A stretch of DNA of 64,000 nucleotides from Yponomeuta sedellus. Taxonomy: Eukaryota; Arthropoda; Insecta; Lepidoptera; Yponomeutidae. Positions 20,190 to 31,009 of the stretch are shown here, piece by piece. Under the pieces are notes generated by a model. The model saw only the letters and a list, made by a program, of their open reading frames with translations, ran no database searches and was not told where the DNA came from. The stretch spans positions 186,001 to 250,000 of the forward strand of contig OW203722.1 of assembly GCA_934045075.1 (NCBI GenBank), in the 5' to 3' direction. Every line of letters starts with the position of its first letter. The stretch's first letter is position 1. The position numbers and the translations under genes were made by a program.

Positions 20190-20655
20190 AATTTTTATTT
20201 TAATGCACTAACCCGTGCTAAGGACAATTTTAATTTTAATAATTTTAATTAAAACCTATGTAGAGGCTAAAAATTCCACCCATGCCTCGAATTCGAACCC
20301 GCGACCTCTGGCTATCCGTGCCAGCGCTCTTTCAAACTGAGCTAATGGGCGACTCATCGGCATCAGTGAAATCTCGAACCTCTTTACACTATTCTCTGTA
20401 TTACGTACAGGCAGCGACATCTGGCTGAAGTAAATTGCATCACTTACAGCCCCGAGTACCTACCTTGCAGTTAGGCTTTTACATCGGAATGATATCGCTG
20501 TACCCACATGATTATACTATTTTTATTTTAATGCACTAACCCGTGCTAAGGACAATTTTAAAAAACCGATTTAGAGGCTAAAAATTCCACCCATGCCGGG
20601 ATTCGAACCCGCGACCTCTGGCTATCCGTGCCAGCGCTCTTTCCAACTGAGCTAA
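20190..20655 (-). mobile_element. SINE family A tandem dimer with TSD
   Basis: TGAAAAGTTATAC flanks both sides (20177-20189 and 20656-20668). Two head-to-tail units lie on the minus strand, each with the A/T tail (TTTTTATTTTAATGCACTAA), the T5 region and the tRNA-like part. The second unit is truncated inside the A box. Unlike the palindromic copies there is no inverted segment. Confidence 0.85.
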
Positions 20656-20668
20656 TGAAAAGTTATAC

Positions 20669-21300
20669 TTTACAGGTTGAATGTTGTTTACTAAAATGGT
20701 CAAGAAAGGCTAAATAGACTAGATGTGATTTATATCATTATTTGGTAAGCATTTCGGGAGTCGCAGGGGCCATGAGCAGTTTATTTTAAGGGCAAAGTGT
20801 TACGATTATGCTATGAACTTTATTTTGCGAGCCCTTAAGGCACGGATGTGGTCGACGTGCCTCACAAAGACACCTCAGTCACAGACTGGCTCAGTGGCTA
20901 GCGTAGCGATAGCTCGGGCGTGAACCGCGCCTGCGGAGGCTGTGTGATCCCATTACGGAGAGATGCGCCATGAACCAGGCCGGTGTGTTGCAGCCATTCA
21001 ATCAGCCGACCCTGTTTGCACTCAATAGAGGTGCGAATAAGTAGCGCCTAGCTTACTCCACTTACCGCTGAAACACCACACGATTCAGTTTGCTCGCAGT
21101 TATGAGATACACTCTTTGCTTTTTATGTTCAGGAACTTTCGTTGATCTCTTTTTCTAATGTGAAAAATCTCCGCGAATATTGATTCAAGGAGAGAGGAGT
21201 TTTTCACATAAGTTGTATGTTTAAACTCTCAATTTGTTATCTGTAGACAATTTTAAGCATGCTTTTATTGGAAATGGGCTTTAGATAATTAGATAACTAT
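20669..21300. other. No firm feature; possible SINE-like head
   Basis: 20880-21110 begins CTGGCTCAGTGGCTAGCG, which resembles a tRNA A box, but I see no second copy here and no clean B box. The rest is unassigned. Confidence 0.3.
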
Positions 21301-21301
21301 T

Positions 21302-21432
21302 TATCATCGTCATAATCAGCTGGTAACAGTTCACTGCTGGACAGTATTGCACATTCATTTGTATGTTTTTTTTTAAATAATAATAATAACATTTACATCA
21401 CAAACATGTAAACATCCAAGACCTGGACTTTT
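21302..21432 (-). mobile_element. RTE 3' end and SINE B tail fragments
   Basis: TCATCGTCATAATCAGC with CAGTTCACTGCTGGACA is a minus-strand RTE 3' end. 21390-21432 (CATTTACATCACAAACATG, then CATCCAAGACCTGG) is the 3' body of SINE family B on the minus strand. Confidence 0.6.
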
Positions 21433-21462
21433 TTTTTATATTTTATTTATGTATTGTCTATG

Positions 21463-21668
21463 GATGTTTATTAAAATTTGCCTTCTTTTCCTAATTATGT
21501 CATTAGTTGCATCAACTACCCGTCTTTCAGTTCTTTTGTGTTTTCCATCAAGGGTTGTCTGGAAGAAATTACTTTTAGTAATAAGACCGCCAATTGTACC
21601 TTAATCTGTATCTTCTTATTTTCTAAATTGTAATTCCTGGTGTGCAATAAAGTATATTCATTTCATTT
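21463..21668 (+). mobile_element. LINE-4 3' UTR fragment
   Basis: GGGTTGTCTGGAAGAAATTA, AATAAGACCGCCAATTGTAC and GTGTGCAATAAAGTATATTC form a conserved 3' UTR also seen at 25172, 33300 and 52105. The AATAAA signal sits just before the end. No coding part is attached. Confidence 0.65.
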
Positions 21669-22425
21669 CATTACACATCGGTAAGTCGTGTGTGCTTCTA
21701 GCTGGTGTGCTGATACCAGCCAGCTCACTCGACCGACGCTTTCAAGCAGATTGGCCTTGAATATCAATGGCCAGTGACAGAAAGAAGAGGCGTGGATGAC
21801 GAGGTTGAGCTCTTGATCCATGTTATGCTCTCCAAGTCGAGAATCCTTTGGTATCCCCTTAATGTATCCCTTGACAAGCTAAAAGGCTGACTGTCTATTC
21901 CCTGTTGGCCGCGCGCCACGCCGGACTGAGGCAAGGCGCTCCGAATCGAATCTCTCCGATGCGACTGACTAATGATACGAGCGCAAGCCAACTCATTGCA
22001 TTCGAAGCTTTTGTGTTAAAGAGGTTTAACGTCGAAGTACAAAAGCATACAGCATACGTTACGAGAACACTGGAGAATAATAGAAGAATGAAAATGGCTA
22101 GCCGTTTGGTGTTACAAAAAAAATATGGAGCTTTCATGCGCTACGCAAAGCAGAAATAAAAGTGATTCCACGAGGAAAATTCTTTTCATATTAAACAAAC
22201 CAACATGCATGTGTGTGTGTATGTGTATGCCTGTACTTACGTGAAAATTGAGGTTTAAATCGTTTACATCTATGCTAGCAATATCAAATTAACTTCCCGG
22301 AAATTTCCCAAAAACGATCTCATTAATACACAGATACCTCTTTTCACAAAAAGGGCCACCGGATGGGTGTGTGGGGCAGGAGCGGCGAGCGGCCATGAGA
22401 CGTGCGTGTACAATTAAGTATACAT
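21669..22425. other. No recognised gene
   Basis: Open frames on both strands at 21764-22160 overlap but carry no motif I know. A short GT-rich run sits near 22207-22230. Nothing else can be supported. Confidence 0.35.
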
Positions 22426-22440
22426 ACATAAAGTATCACA

Positions 22441-22803
22441 CATAAGAAGCGCTCGTCGCCTAGTCGAACCGAGTGATTGGAATAAATCACTTGTGTTAAG
22501 CAAACAGCCGCGGTCAGATGCTGAATGGGTGACCATCCTGTGACTACCGCTAGTGGCATTTTTTCTGAGCACTTCCGTGCTTCGCAAGACACGTTAAGTC
22601 ATTGGTGACGGCTGTCAAGTAATGGCAGTCGTTAAGCTATGTCAGAGGCCTTATGCTGGATAACTGCTGACAGTAAGGCTTGCCACTGTCATACAATCCT
22701 CCACTAAGCCGGGCTTGGCCCTCGTGGTGAAGTATGGCCTGACCTTCTCGCGATGCAGAGCCTTGTGCCCCAGCAGTGGGGAAATACAAAGGATATTATC
22801 ATC
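22441..22803 (+). mobile_element. 5S-derived SINE family E, copy 2 (near full length) with TSD
   Basis: The head AAGCGCTCGTCGCCTAGTCG, GTTAAGCAAACAGCCGCGGT and GATGCTGAATGGGTGACCAT line up with the 3' half of a 5S rRNA gene, including its internal box A and box C region. The body continues to CCCCAGCAGTGGGGAAATAC. The 12-bp ACATAAAGTATC occurs on both sides (22426-22437 and 22804-22815). Confidence 0.85.
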
Positions 22804-22815
22804 ACATAAAGTATC

Positions 22816-23336
22816 GTGTAGTGTATAAGTGTAGATGTCATAAAACATGAAGAAAGGTACACATCAACAGATCTTCAAGTATTCATTAACACTTGTTGCC
22901 GATGTTGTCACTACATTTTGTTACAAAAACATTTCCTATTCCTTTAAACTTACCCTGTGGTTAATACAGAACACACAGTTATAACATAATATCATGCTGA
23001 GAAATCATTCGATTTACCCACTCCATGTCCTCCGCGAGCGCGCTGAGACGAGTCTACGTAAAAAAAACTGACACCACTCGTATTGTTTGATTTCTCCAGA
23101 GGCACGGAATTGCAATCCATTCAAAGGAAGCTCGAACAACACGATAAATGCAAACAAACAGGATACAATAGAAATCGCACTGTCGACATGGAGAGGCGGG
23201 CCGATGGGACTGCGAGACGCTAATTAAACAAGGCGCCGCGCCCCACGTTGCGACGACCGATACCATATGAAATATGCGCATACATAACAGCAATATGGAA
23301 AAAGTCGAAAATAAATACGCAGTGTTTTGGACCGCA
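22816..23336. other. No recognisable gene
   Basis: Unique sequence. A CG-rich patch at about 23180-23260 has short open frames without known motifs. Confidence 0.4.
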
Positions 23337-23647
23337 CAGAGTGCTTAGTGCGAGTTTGACAGATCCAATCGAATAACTTTACTACCGCGTTAATCGAGCA
23401 TAGAGTAGTGAGTATGAGTAAGTTAACCGTTCGAACTGGCAAAACGCTGTCACAGTACAACTCGCACTCGCGTTTATTCGTGTTTTGGCTGGTAAACGTG
23501 TTCACTTCTCAACGTAAACCATTACAACTCGCACTCAGCAATTTTAATTTCCATACTTGTCGCTAGGTGGCGCTTCCTCGATGCCATAGAAATATGAGTT
23601 TACGTTAACGCGATCGAGTAGTTAAAAAACTCGCACTAAGCACTCTG
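23337..23647. mobile_element. MITE with CAGAGTGCTTAGTGCGAG termini, copy 1
   Basis: The 311-bp element has terminal inverted repeats of about 21 bp (CAGAGTGCTTAGTGCGAGTT and inverse). Sub-terminal and internal blocks (ACAACTCGCACT) repeat the GTGCGAGT word, giving a modular internal structure. A second copy in the opposite orientation lies at 53599-53905 with high identity. No coding capacity. Confidence 0.8.
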
Positions 23648-23809
23648 ATGATATTTACTCTTGCCACCTACGAGTAGGTATTCGCTGTCTACGGCTGGTT
23701 TGGGCCAATTCAGTATGACAGCACAACTTATCTTCATATCCAGGGGCAGTGTTTATCTTGTAAAAGTGTCAAAAACATCCTGCACCATGACATTTGCATA
23801 ACATATGAC

Positions 23810-24008
23810 GACCTCTGTGGCGTAGCGGTAGCGTATCTGCCTACCATGCACGAGGTACCGGGTTCGAATCCCGGCTGGGGACAAAAAAAAAGCCCAGGTC
23901 TTGGATGTTTACATGTTTGTGATGTCGTTGTTTCTGGTTCCCACGACACAGGGTATCCTAGTGTGGAGCCAGAAGCAATGTATGTGCTTGTATGTAAATG
24001 TTATGTTA
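23810..24008 (+). mobile_element. SINE family B, full copy
   Basis: The tRNA-like head (GTGGCGTAGCGGTAGCG, B box GGTTCGAATCCC), an A-rich linker (GGGGACAAAAAAAAAGCCC) and the family body to TGTGCTTGTATGTAAATG are complete. This is the best copy in the window for defining family B. Confidence 0.85.
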
Positions 24009-25383
24009 TAAATAACAGACAACTTTGTCAATTAGTACCGTGGGTACCTTCGTTTATCCCTGGATATGTATTATATATTTACGTATCGATTACTTACGAA
24101 ACGAATTCATTGTTGTTGGAGCTGATTAACAGAGTCACCGTACAGCTAATTTGACTGGTATTAACGAAGACGGTAAAATCACCTTTAATCCCAAGCCAAA
24201 GGGCCTGTTTCAGCTTCCTGTGCTATCTATTTACAGCGGATACAAATTCGCTTTGCTGTATAATAGGCCGTATCAACCTCAGCGATGAATAACACTTTTA
24301 TACGGAATTTGTAGACACCCCATTGTTTAGCGATAGAGCGGAAGTTATATCACAACAGTAGGTTGTCTCGCCACATGAAACTAGTTTTAGGTGAATTATA
24401 GCCACTATTAGCCGTACGAGTGTAATGCGAGCAATGGGGTTCTAGAATAACTGTGAATAATAACAGCCTGTTATTTTCGTATTGTTGTGGAAAACGTCTC
24501 GCTAAGGTACAAGATAGAAACAGCGATAGTATTTTTTTAATTACAGCATACAGCTTACGAAAAAAAAAACATATTTGAATAATACTGTATATTTGACGCG
24601 TCTTAACTTGTTGTTAAGTAGACTTAATTACCTTGAATCCCGAAGTTTTGGCAACGTTGCACTTACCGCGGCTACGGGTAGAGCATGGGTAAGTAGATCA
24701 CGTATGAACGTTATGAATCTCGGGAACTGAGTGTCCACATTAAATAAATAAATACTTCCACAGCACAAGCACTTGTCTTACCACAACTCAATTAAATTTA
24801 TTTTATTTTAAACTGGGATACCCAAACTTCCATTCCCAGTCCTTTGGTAACCTGGCTAGGACATCAGTAACACGATGTATTTCCCAAATACTACGGACTC
24901 AGGCCATTTGGACAAATGTACGTCGATCTCTGGTGGGAATCGAACCTACGTCCTCCGGCAGGCTAAACAGTACAATGGCTTATATAATTTGGTAATGCAC
25001 TCCAGCTCCTTATTATCGGCTAGCGTCATCTCGCTTTCTTTCACCGCGTAAAGCGGGATGCCGCTACTCGATAGTGGGATAAAACTTTTATCTTGACCCT
25101 AGCTGGTGTCCTATGCTGATACATACTGCTTAGCGCGACCAATGGAAAAAAAACAAATCTTCATTTACAAGGCGCCTTTGGAACAAGTGACATTAAGGGT
25201 TGGGTGGAAGAGATTTCTAAAGAAATAAGCTCGCCATATACACTTTTTTTTGCATTTTATAATTTTGTGCGTTCTGTATGATTTTAATGTGTGCAATAAA
25301 GTATAAAACAAAGTATCATTAATCTTTTTTAATATGGGTGTTTTTTCGAAACTATTGACTAAAACACCCATTTATAGCGGTAA
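24009..25383. other. Mostly unique; one SINE-like head and one LINE-4 3' UTR
   Basis: At 24800-24985 a minus-strand tRNA-like B box (GGGAATCGAACC in plus orientation) with a CCTCCGGCAGGCTAAA arm suggests another SINE family, single copy here. At 25172-25313 on the plus strand there is a LINE-4 3' UTR (AAATAAGCTCGCC, then GTGTGCAATAAAGTATAAAA). The rest is unassigned. Confidence 0.45.
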
Positions 25384-25450
25384 TACGAGGGCTGCTACTT
25401 ATGTATGCGGAATAGAAAAAATAAACAAATGTATATGGCTAAATATGCTT

Positions 25451-26743
25451 TTATTGTTTTTCAAAGTATTCTCCACTATGATCGATGCACTTTTGCATTC
25501 GATGAAACCAATTTGTAAAACACTTTTTCCACTCTGATTGAGGTATCTCCAAAACGTGCTGTTTGAACGCATCTACGGCATCTTCGCGGGTCGAAAATCG
25601 TTGACCGCGTAATTTATTCTTTACATTTGGGAATAAATAGAAATCATTGGGAGCCAAATCAGGGCTGTTCGGTGGATGACCCATCAATTCTATTTTTTGA
25701 CCATCCAAAAATGCAGTTGTTTCCTGAGATGTATGACAGCTGGCATTGTCATGGTGAAGTATACACTATTTTTATTTTTAATGCACTAACCCGTGCTAAG
25801 GAACAAATTTAAAAACCTATTTAGAGGCTAAAAATTTCACCCATGCCGGGATTCGAACCCGCAACCTCTGGCTATCCGTACCAGATACGGATAGCCAGAG
25901 GTTGCGGGTTCGAATCCCGGCATGGGTGAAATTTTTAGCCTCTAAATAGGTTTTTAAATGGTGAAGTATATTCTGCGTCACTGGTTGTTTTGGCGTATTT
26001 CTTCAAATACTTCCGGCAAACAAATGGTCGTGTACCACTCCGAATTAACCGTTCTGCGATTTTCCAGTGGTATTATTGTAGCCACATGGCCATTAATACC
26101 AAAAAAGCAGGCCACCATTTGCTTTACAGTGCTTTTTGCATGAGCCACTTTCGTAGGGTTCAGCTCATTTTGAAACACCCAAACTGTTGATTGTTGTTTA
26201 GTTTCGGGATCGTACGCGTAGATCCAGGATTCGTCACCTGTGTAGATATTATAAACAGATTTTGAGTCACCTCCGTTGAATTTTTTTAAGGTTTTCTTGC
26301 ACCATTCGACGCGAGCATCTTATTGATCCTGAGTTAAGTTGTGCGGGATCCAACGCGAACAAATTTTTTTTACAGACAAATGTTCATGTAATCCTATGAA
26401 TGCTCGTCATACATATGCCCAGAATAGCCTCTATCTCGCGATACGTAACATGGCGGTCTTGCATTATTAATTTTCGCACAGCTTCAATATTTTGTGGCAC
26501 AACCACCGATTTCGGGCGACCTTCTTTAACTTCGTCCGTGAGCTTACTACGCCCGCGATTAAACTCACTAAACCAGTGATACACAGTCGTTTTTGATGGA
26601 GCTTCACCACCAAAAGTCGAAGTTAATTGATCTACGCACTGTTGTTGCGTTAAACCACGTCGAAAATCGTAATAAATCATAGCACGAATATTTTCACGAG
26701 TTAGTTCCATTTTTTCAGCGATATGACCTTTTAAACCTAACAA
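25451..26743 (-). pseudogene. Mariner transposase, disrupted
   Basis: The transposase would cut and paste the element at TA dinucleotides. The N-terminal part (26384-26743) has the helix-turn-helix region with TQQQCVDQL and KTTVYHWFSEFNRG. A one-base frameshift lies near 26385, and an in-frame stop at 26320-26322 follows RWIPHNLTQDQ. The three catalytic aspartates are still present in conserved context: GDESWIY (about 26235), HHDNASCH (about 25740) and SPDLAPND (about 25650). The last two are 34 residues apart, giving a DD34D signature. The family A insertion at 25764-25957 splits the gene just before HHDNA. Three disablements mean no active enzyme. Confidence 0.9.
25764..25957 (-). mobile_element. 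SINE family A palindrome inside mariner, with TSD
   Basis: The 13-bp ATGGTGAAGTATA flanks it at 25751-25763 and 25958-25970, both belonging to transposase codons. The copy has the A/T tail on the left, then antisense and sense tRNA-like arms of about 75 bp with a turn near 25880, and ends right after the T5 run. It must be younger than the mariner. Confidence 0.9.
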
Positions 26744-26949
26744 AATTAAACAACACCCGTAAGTAAATCCGGACTAAAAGTCTACAATGTGTTGTGCTTA
26801 CGAAAGTTTTAGTTCAAAAAAACGTATATAAGAGAAAAATATTAGCGGCCAGTATTTAAAAAAAGAACGAATTTGACCATGGAGGTCAGACATTGCGTTT
26901 GAAATTATTGGAATCACAGATTCCGCATACATAAGTAGCAGCCTATGTA

Positions 26950-27680
26950 GGTTAAAATTCTTGGTAATAGATTGTAGGTTGTAAAAACAGTTGTCAATGT
27001 CAAATTGTTCAGATTTATAGCGCTAGTTAGCACCGCGCAGGGCCTTATCGTACTTCACATATTTTGCCATATATTTTACAACACGTCGTCGTCAGGCTAT
27101 ACTAGTCCACTGCTGTATAGGTAGCTATGTAGGTGGCTGAGTGTTTAGGTTAGCAAATAACGCGATAAATCACTGTTTACTTTAAACTGTTTATTTGGCC
27201 ACATAGACCTATCCTTTATATACAGAACGATGCGGATAGCGTAGACACAGATGGTAATAATCACAAGAAAGGAAGTAAAGTTCAAAGAGAAAGCAGTACA
27301 AGCAAAATAAATAGATCGCGAGCGGTAGCGAGTGGAGCGCAAGCGTAAAACCGACACAGGCTTCGCGTCTGAGGTTAGATTCCGACTGGCGGGCGGCGCG
27401 CGCGCAGCGAGGCTGGGCGGCTGCTCATAGTGACGTCAACGACGAACAATAGGACCAGCCATACAGATGATCGCGCGCGGGTTCGCTTGCTAAATTAATA
27501 ATATTTAGTTTTGTATGATGAAAGTACAAAAGAGTGATGTATGAGAGTAATGAATGTATTAGTGTGAGTAAATAGAATACGTAAATAAGTAAGAAAATAA
27601 TTATAATAAATGTTATGTACAGCATAAATAAATTACAACAATAAACTAAATATAAGGTTAAATATAACGAGTCACCTACA
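26950..27680. other. Unique stretch with small LINE-2 scrap
   Basis: 27088-27120 (TCAGGCTATACTAGTCCACT) is a minus-strand LINE-2 3' end scrap. 27360-27425 is GC-rich (GGGCGGCGCGCGCGCAGCG). No gene is recognised. Confidence 0.45.
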
Positions 27681-27682
27681 TG

Positions 27683-27896
27683 CTGGACATAGCCCTCCCC
27701 TTAAGAGCGCACGTTATGCTATCATTGGGGGTAGTGCCCATAATCCCCACGCTGGGCATGCGGGTTGGGGATCGCAGTTCGGTGGAATTGTACTGCAGGG
27801 GACGCTGCTGCCCACCCCCCGGTTTGTGTCCCTTAGTCGCCTTTTACGACACGCGCGGGAAGAAATGGGTTGGTATTCTCTAGGCCGACACCACAC
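27683..27896 (-). mobile_element. LINE-2 mini-derivative, copy 2
   Basis: Same order as 15413-15672 on the minus strand: GGTGTCGGCCTAGAGAATAC, GTCGTAAAAGGCGACTAAGG, the C/G-rich middle, ATGGGCACTACC-type sequence, then GGGAGGGCTATGTCCAGC, where it stops. The shared 5'-to-3' join supports one short family. Confidence 0.75.
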
Positions 27897-28555
27897 AACA
27901 ACACGTAGGAACAAGAAATTGCATCGAATTAATTACTTAAAGTTAACAAGTTGCGATAACCTATAAGTGGGTGAGCAATTACTATGTTATTTATGTGTGT
28001 GTGTTTTTTTTCTCTGTGACTGTATTGTTGTATCGCCTGTTGGTTGTCCTGTATTAAGTAATAATAATACAATTTGAATAGTTTTATAACTTATTGCGAA
28101 AAGTGATCATAAATTCGTTTCCTCTCACTTAAAACCACGTTATAATAATAGCAATATTAATAAATACACCCCTTCGCGGGGTACCCACCTCGCTCACAGA
28201 GTGACGCGCGCGCGACATCTCTCTAAATTAGCTTTCATTTCGGTCTCTGATAAAATTCATTCAAATTTTATACGATAGACGTTGTTTTAGGGCCTTTTGT
28301 TTTAATGCCTATGAATAATGAACGCTACGCGGCTCACGGACGGGCCGGGCGCGACAAATGTGTCTCGAGATAGCAAAACGGGGACGTTTTAGGCTAAGTG
28401 TCAATTACCCGACCCACGGTACATTATTAATTATAAACACGATCCAGACTTTTTGAAAAAAAAACGGCCAATTGTGAGTCAGACTTGTGCACTGAGAGTT
28501 CCGTACCACCAATGATATTAATGGCAATAACAATATCAAATAATAAAGGTTGTTC
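27897..28555. other. Unique stretch with fragments of a common repeat
   Basis: 28455-28512 contains GACTTGTGCACTGAGAGTTC, a worn form of the CGAGTCGGACTCGCGCAC repeat at 50855. 28310-28400 is CG-rich. No gene is seen. Confidence 0.35.
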
Positions 28556-28556
28556 T

Positions 28557-28832
28557 ATCACATCATCATCATAATCAGCGGGCTTCAGTCCACTGCTGGA
28601 CATAGGTCTCTCCCAAGCTTTGTAACATAACTTAAAATAAACTCACGTAAACAGAAGAATCAGAGGGGTGCGAGGGGTAGGCAGTGAGTAGGGTCAGCCA
28701 TTATACTCACGGAATTCACCGGCGTAAAACGATGCAAGCTTCTGGCTTACTTCTTCTTCTTCTTCAGACTATACTAGTCCACTGCTGGACATAGCCCTCC
28801 CTAATGAGCGCCATAGCGCCCTGTCTTCAGCT
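28557..28832 (-). mobile_element. Two minus-strand LINE 3' ends
   Basis: 28557-28620 (ATCATCATCATAATCAGC, then CAGTCCACTGCTGGACATAG) is an RTE 3' end. 28742-28832 (TTCTTCTTCTTCAGAC, then TAGTCCACTGCTGGACATAG, CTGTCTTCAGCTTACC) is a LINE-2 3' end. Both lack coding sequence. Confidence 0.7.
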
Positions 28833-29650
28833 TACCGGTTTACTAGCCAATTGAAATTTTTTCAGAATTAGTAGATTATATTATGGTGGATTATCTAATT
28901 AATAATAAAAGAGACACAAATTAAAAGCGAAGAAACCCCTTATTTTTTGCAACATAATATTGTTTCTTATACAAGCACTATCACAAAAACTGTAACATCA
29001 ATAGATAACGCAGTTGAAGCTAAGACAGTGTTTCAATATTAAAAGGGTTCCGTCAGGACCTTTCTGTACGGAACCCTGTGTAGTGTACAGAGCTGCGTAA
29101 ATAGCGAGTCAACGAGCGCCACTAAAAGCCTGACGTTACACTTTATTAGATTACTTATTTTTAGGCCGCTGTTACAGCCTTAATACAACCACGACGTACT
29201 TTTTACAAGAGGCTATGGTCTAGCTCCAACGGAGCACGCCACGTTCGTGTTTTACATTTTTATTTCGTAAAATTGTATCACAACAAAAAGTAAGTCTTAA
29301 TACTATCCTTAATAGTTTCATACAAACAGCAAACTCACACTAAATAAACTGCGTTTGAAGTATAGTTTAGAGGAATAGTGTTTTTATAAATAACACTGTA
29401 CAGTCTATTAGCTTTTATCGGCTACTATCGGATAGAATCGGATATACTCGTGTAATAGAAATATCGGAATTAATATGATACACCATTTTGAACGCGGAAC
29501 TAATATGACACTTAATTTCGAAATACAGAGCTGGAAGTAGTATTACACTCGTGTGTTTTCGGCGAAAACCGAAGCCTACTCTAGAGCCCGAGGTATATTC
29601 TAAAAGCTAACACACTTGTTATAATTATTAACTCGATTCACTTACTTGAC
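28833..29650. other. Unique stretch with a short common-repeat piece
   Basis: 29045-29085 holds GGGTTCCGTCAGGACC and GTACGGAACCCTG, an inverted pair typical of the repeat seen at 50855-51420. A segment at 29345-29405 weakly resembles 8980-9050. Nothing else is identified. Confidence 0.35.
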
Positions 29651-29654
29651 TTTC

Positions 29655-29935
29655 TGGACCGGTAAGAGTACATCGTACATCGTCAGGCTATACTAGTCGG
29701 TCGGCGGTCTCCACTCAAGAACACGCTTACTCCAACGGTTGTCGGTTCTTTGCGAGATATGGCCAGCCCACTGCCACTTCAGCTTGCTGATTGTCTGAGC
29801 TATGTCGATAACTTTGGTTCTCTGTCGGATGCATTCGTCACGAATCCTATCCTTCAGAGAAACTCCGAGCATAGCTCTCTCCATAGCTCGCTGAGCGACT
29901 TTGAACTGGTAGACCAACCCTTTCGACCGGTAAGT
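29655..29935 (-). pseudogene. LINE-2 RT C-terminal relic
   Basis: The reading includes GVSLKDRIRDECIRQRTKVI and SKLKWQWAGHISQRTDN, almost the same as the copy at 11840-12166. It is 5'- and 3'-truncated, and no catalytic motif remains. Confidence 0.8.
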
Positions 29936-30059
29936 GTAATCGGACTTAAGTTAGCAGTGCGTGAAATATGTGTAGTGTAGTGCTTACGAATGTTCCAACA
30001 CACCATACTTCTTTAGACGATCGTTAGCCACTATGAAACTATAGTAGATTTAATATTTG

Positions 30060-30175
30060 TTCGTGACTCGCGATGCTTATACATACCAGTAGACATAAAC
30101 ATGTTGGACATCAGGTAATTACGTTTTATCTAATAAATAATCGCGATTAGACCACTTTAATAAATATAGCTTTAC
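30060..30175 (+). repeat. Family P fragment
   Basis: GACTCGCGATGCTTATACAT, then TAATTACGTTTTATCTAATA and AAATAATCGCGATTAGACCA, match the family P termini at 17880 and 58395. The CGAAACGTCG module is missing. Confidence 0.5.
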
Positions 30176-30209
30176 TGTAGAATCAATAATTGCAGAATTA
30201 ATGCTCTTG

Positions 30210-30464
30210 ATATTGCCAATCCGTGATGGGCACGCGTCACCAAGTGCCCGTGTGCCCTTCAGTGGGGGGGTATATAGGCTATGTACTTTAAAAAATCGTA
30301 TTAATTGCCATGTCAGGAGCCTTATATTCTGACAGTAAGAAGCGCCACAGTCTTACAATCCACTACCGACCCGGACCCGACTCCGTGGTGAACTATGGCG
30401 TAACCTTCCTGCGATGCAGGTAGAGACCCATGCCCCAGCAGTGGGGACATACAAAGGGTATATA
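30210..30464 (+). mobile_element. Family F piece followed by family E 3' half
   Basis: 30210-30290 (GTGATGGGCACGCGTCACC, then CAGTGGGGGGGTATATAGG) is family F. 30307-30464 is the 3' half of SINE family E (CATGTCAGGAGCCTTAT, then GCCCCAGCAGTGGGGACATA) without the 5S-like head. Confidence 0.6.
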
Positions 30465-30756
30465 CCATACAATTAATTGTCTGTTTTGTAGAGCACGATG
30501 ATATAGTGGACTAAAAGTTGTCAAGTCAAACCCAAAACAATGTGGTCCCTCTGCGGTACCACCTGCGACTCGGCACACTTAGCCGACCTATTAGCGAAAA
30601 AGACGTAAATAAACGAGCCGCTTAGTTTTTAGCTAAGCAATATTAATATTACGTTATTTTTCACGTCGGCCTTCAAGATTAGGTAAAGCTGCCGGAAGGT
30701 TTTAGAGATTTATCTAAACTCCATACTACACTAAACGATATGTAATACGGATCTTA

Positions 30757-30885
30757 ATATTGTAAAGAGGTTCGAAATTTCACTGATGCCGGTGAGTCGC
30801 CCATTAGCTCAGTTGGAAAGAGCGCTGGCACGGATAGCCAGAGGTTGCGGGTTCGCATCCCTGCATGGGTGGAATTTTTAGCCTT
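30757..30885 (+). mobile_element. SINE family A, tail replaced by a hairpin
   Basis: It starts ATTGTAAAGAGGTTCG and runs through the A box (TTAGCTCAGTTGG) and a slightly mutated B box (GGTTCGCATCC) to GGAATTTTTAGCC. The expected CTAAATAGG-T5 end is absent. Instead a perfect hairpin with 25-bp arms (30889-30913 and 30923-30947, 9-nt loop) follows immediately. Confidence 0.7.
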
Positions 30886-31009
30886 GTTAACTTGTTTAGT
30901 GTATTTTAAAAACCCATTTATTGTTTTTAAAATACACTAAACAAGTTCCATACTTGGCTCTTTTGAGCAAGCTGTGTTTGTGATGCATGTTTTGATGACC
31001 ACTGTACTA

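Larger units (their letters stand above)
25384..26949 (-). mobile_element. Mariner DNA transposon, decayed, with nested insertion
   Basis: Terminal inverted repeats of 30 bp lie at 25384-25413 and 26920-26949, 27 of 30 bases matching (inner GGCTGCTACTTATGTATGCG identical). The element spans about 1.57 kb, of which about 0.2 kb is a nested family A SINE. The transposase runs on the minus strand. A segment at 26753-26814, between the right terminal repeat and the start codon, matches the small snap-back retroposon at 5538 and may be another nested insert. Confidence 0.9.

Noticed and set aside
22441..22560. A 5S rRNA gene
   Set aside because: Only part of 5S is matched, it is fused to an unrelated body, and it is repeated with target duplications, so it is a SINE.
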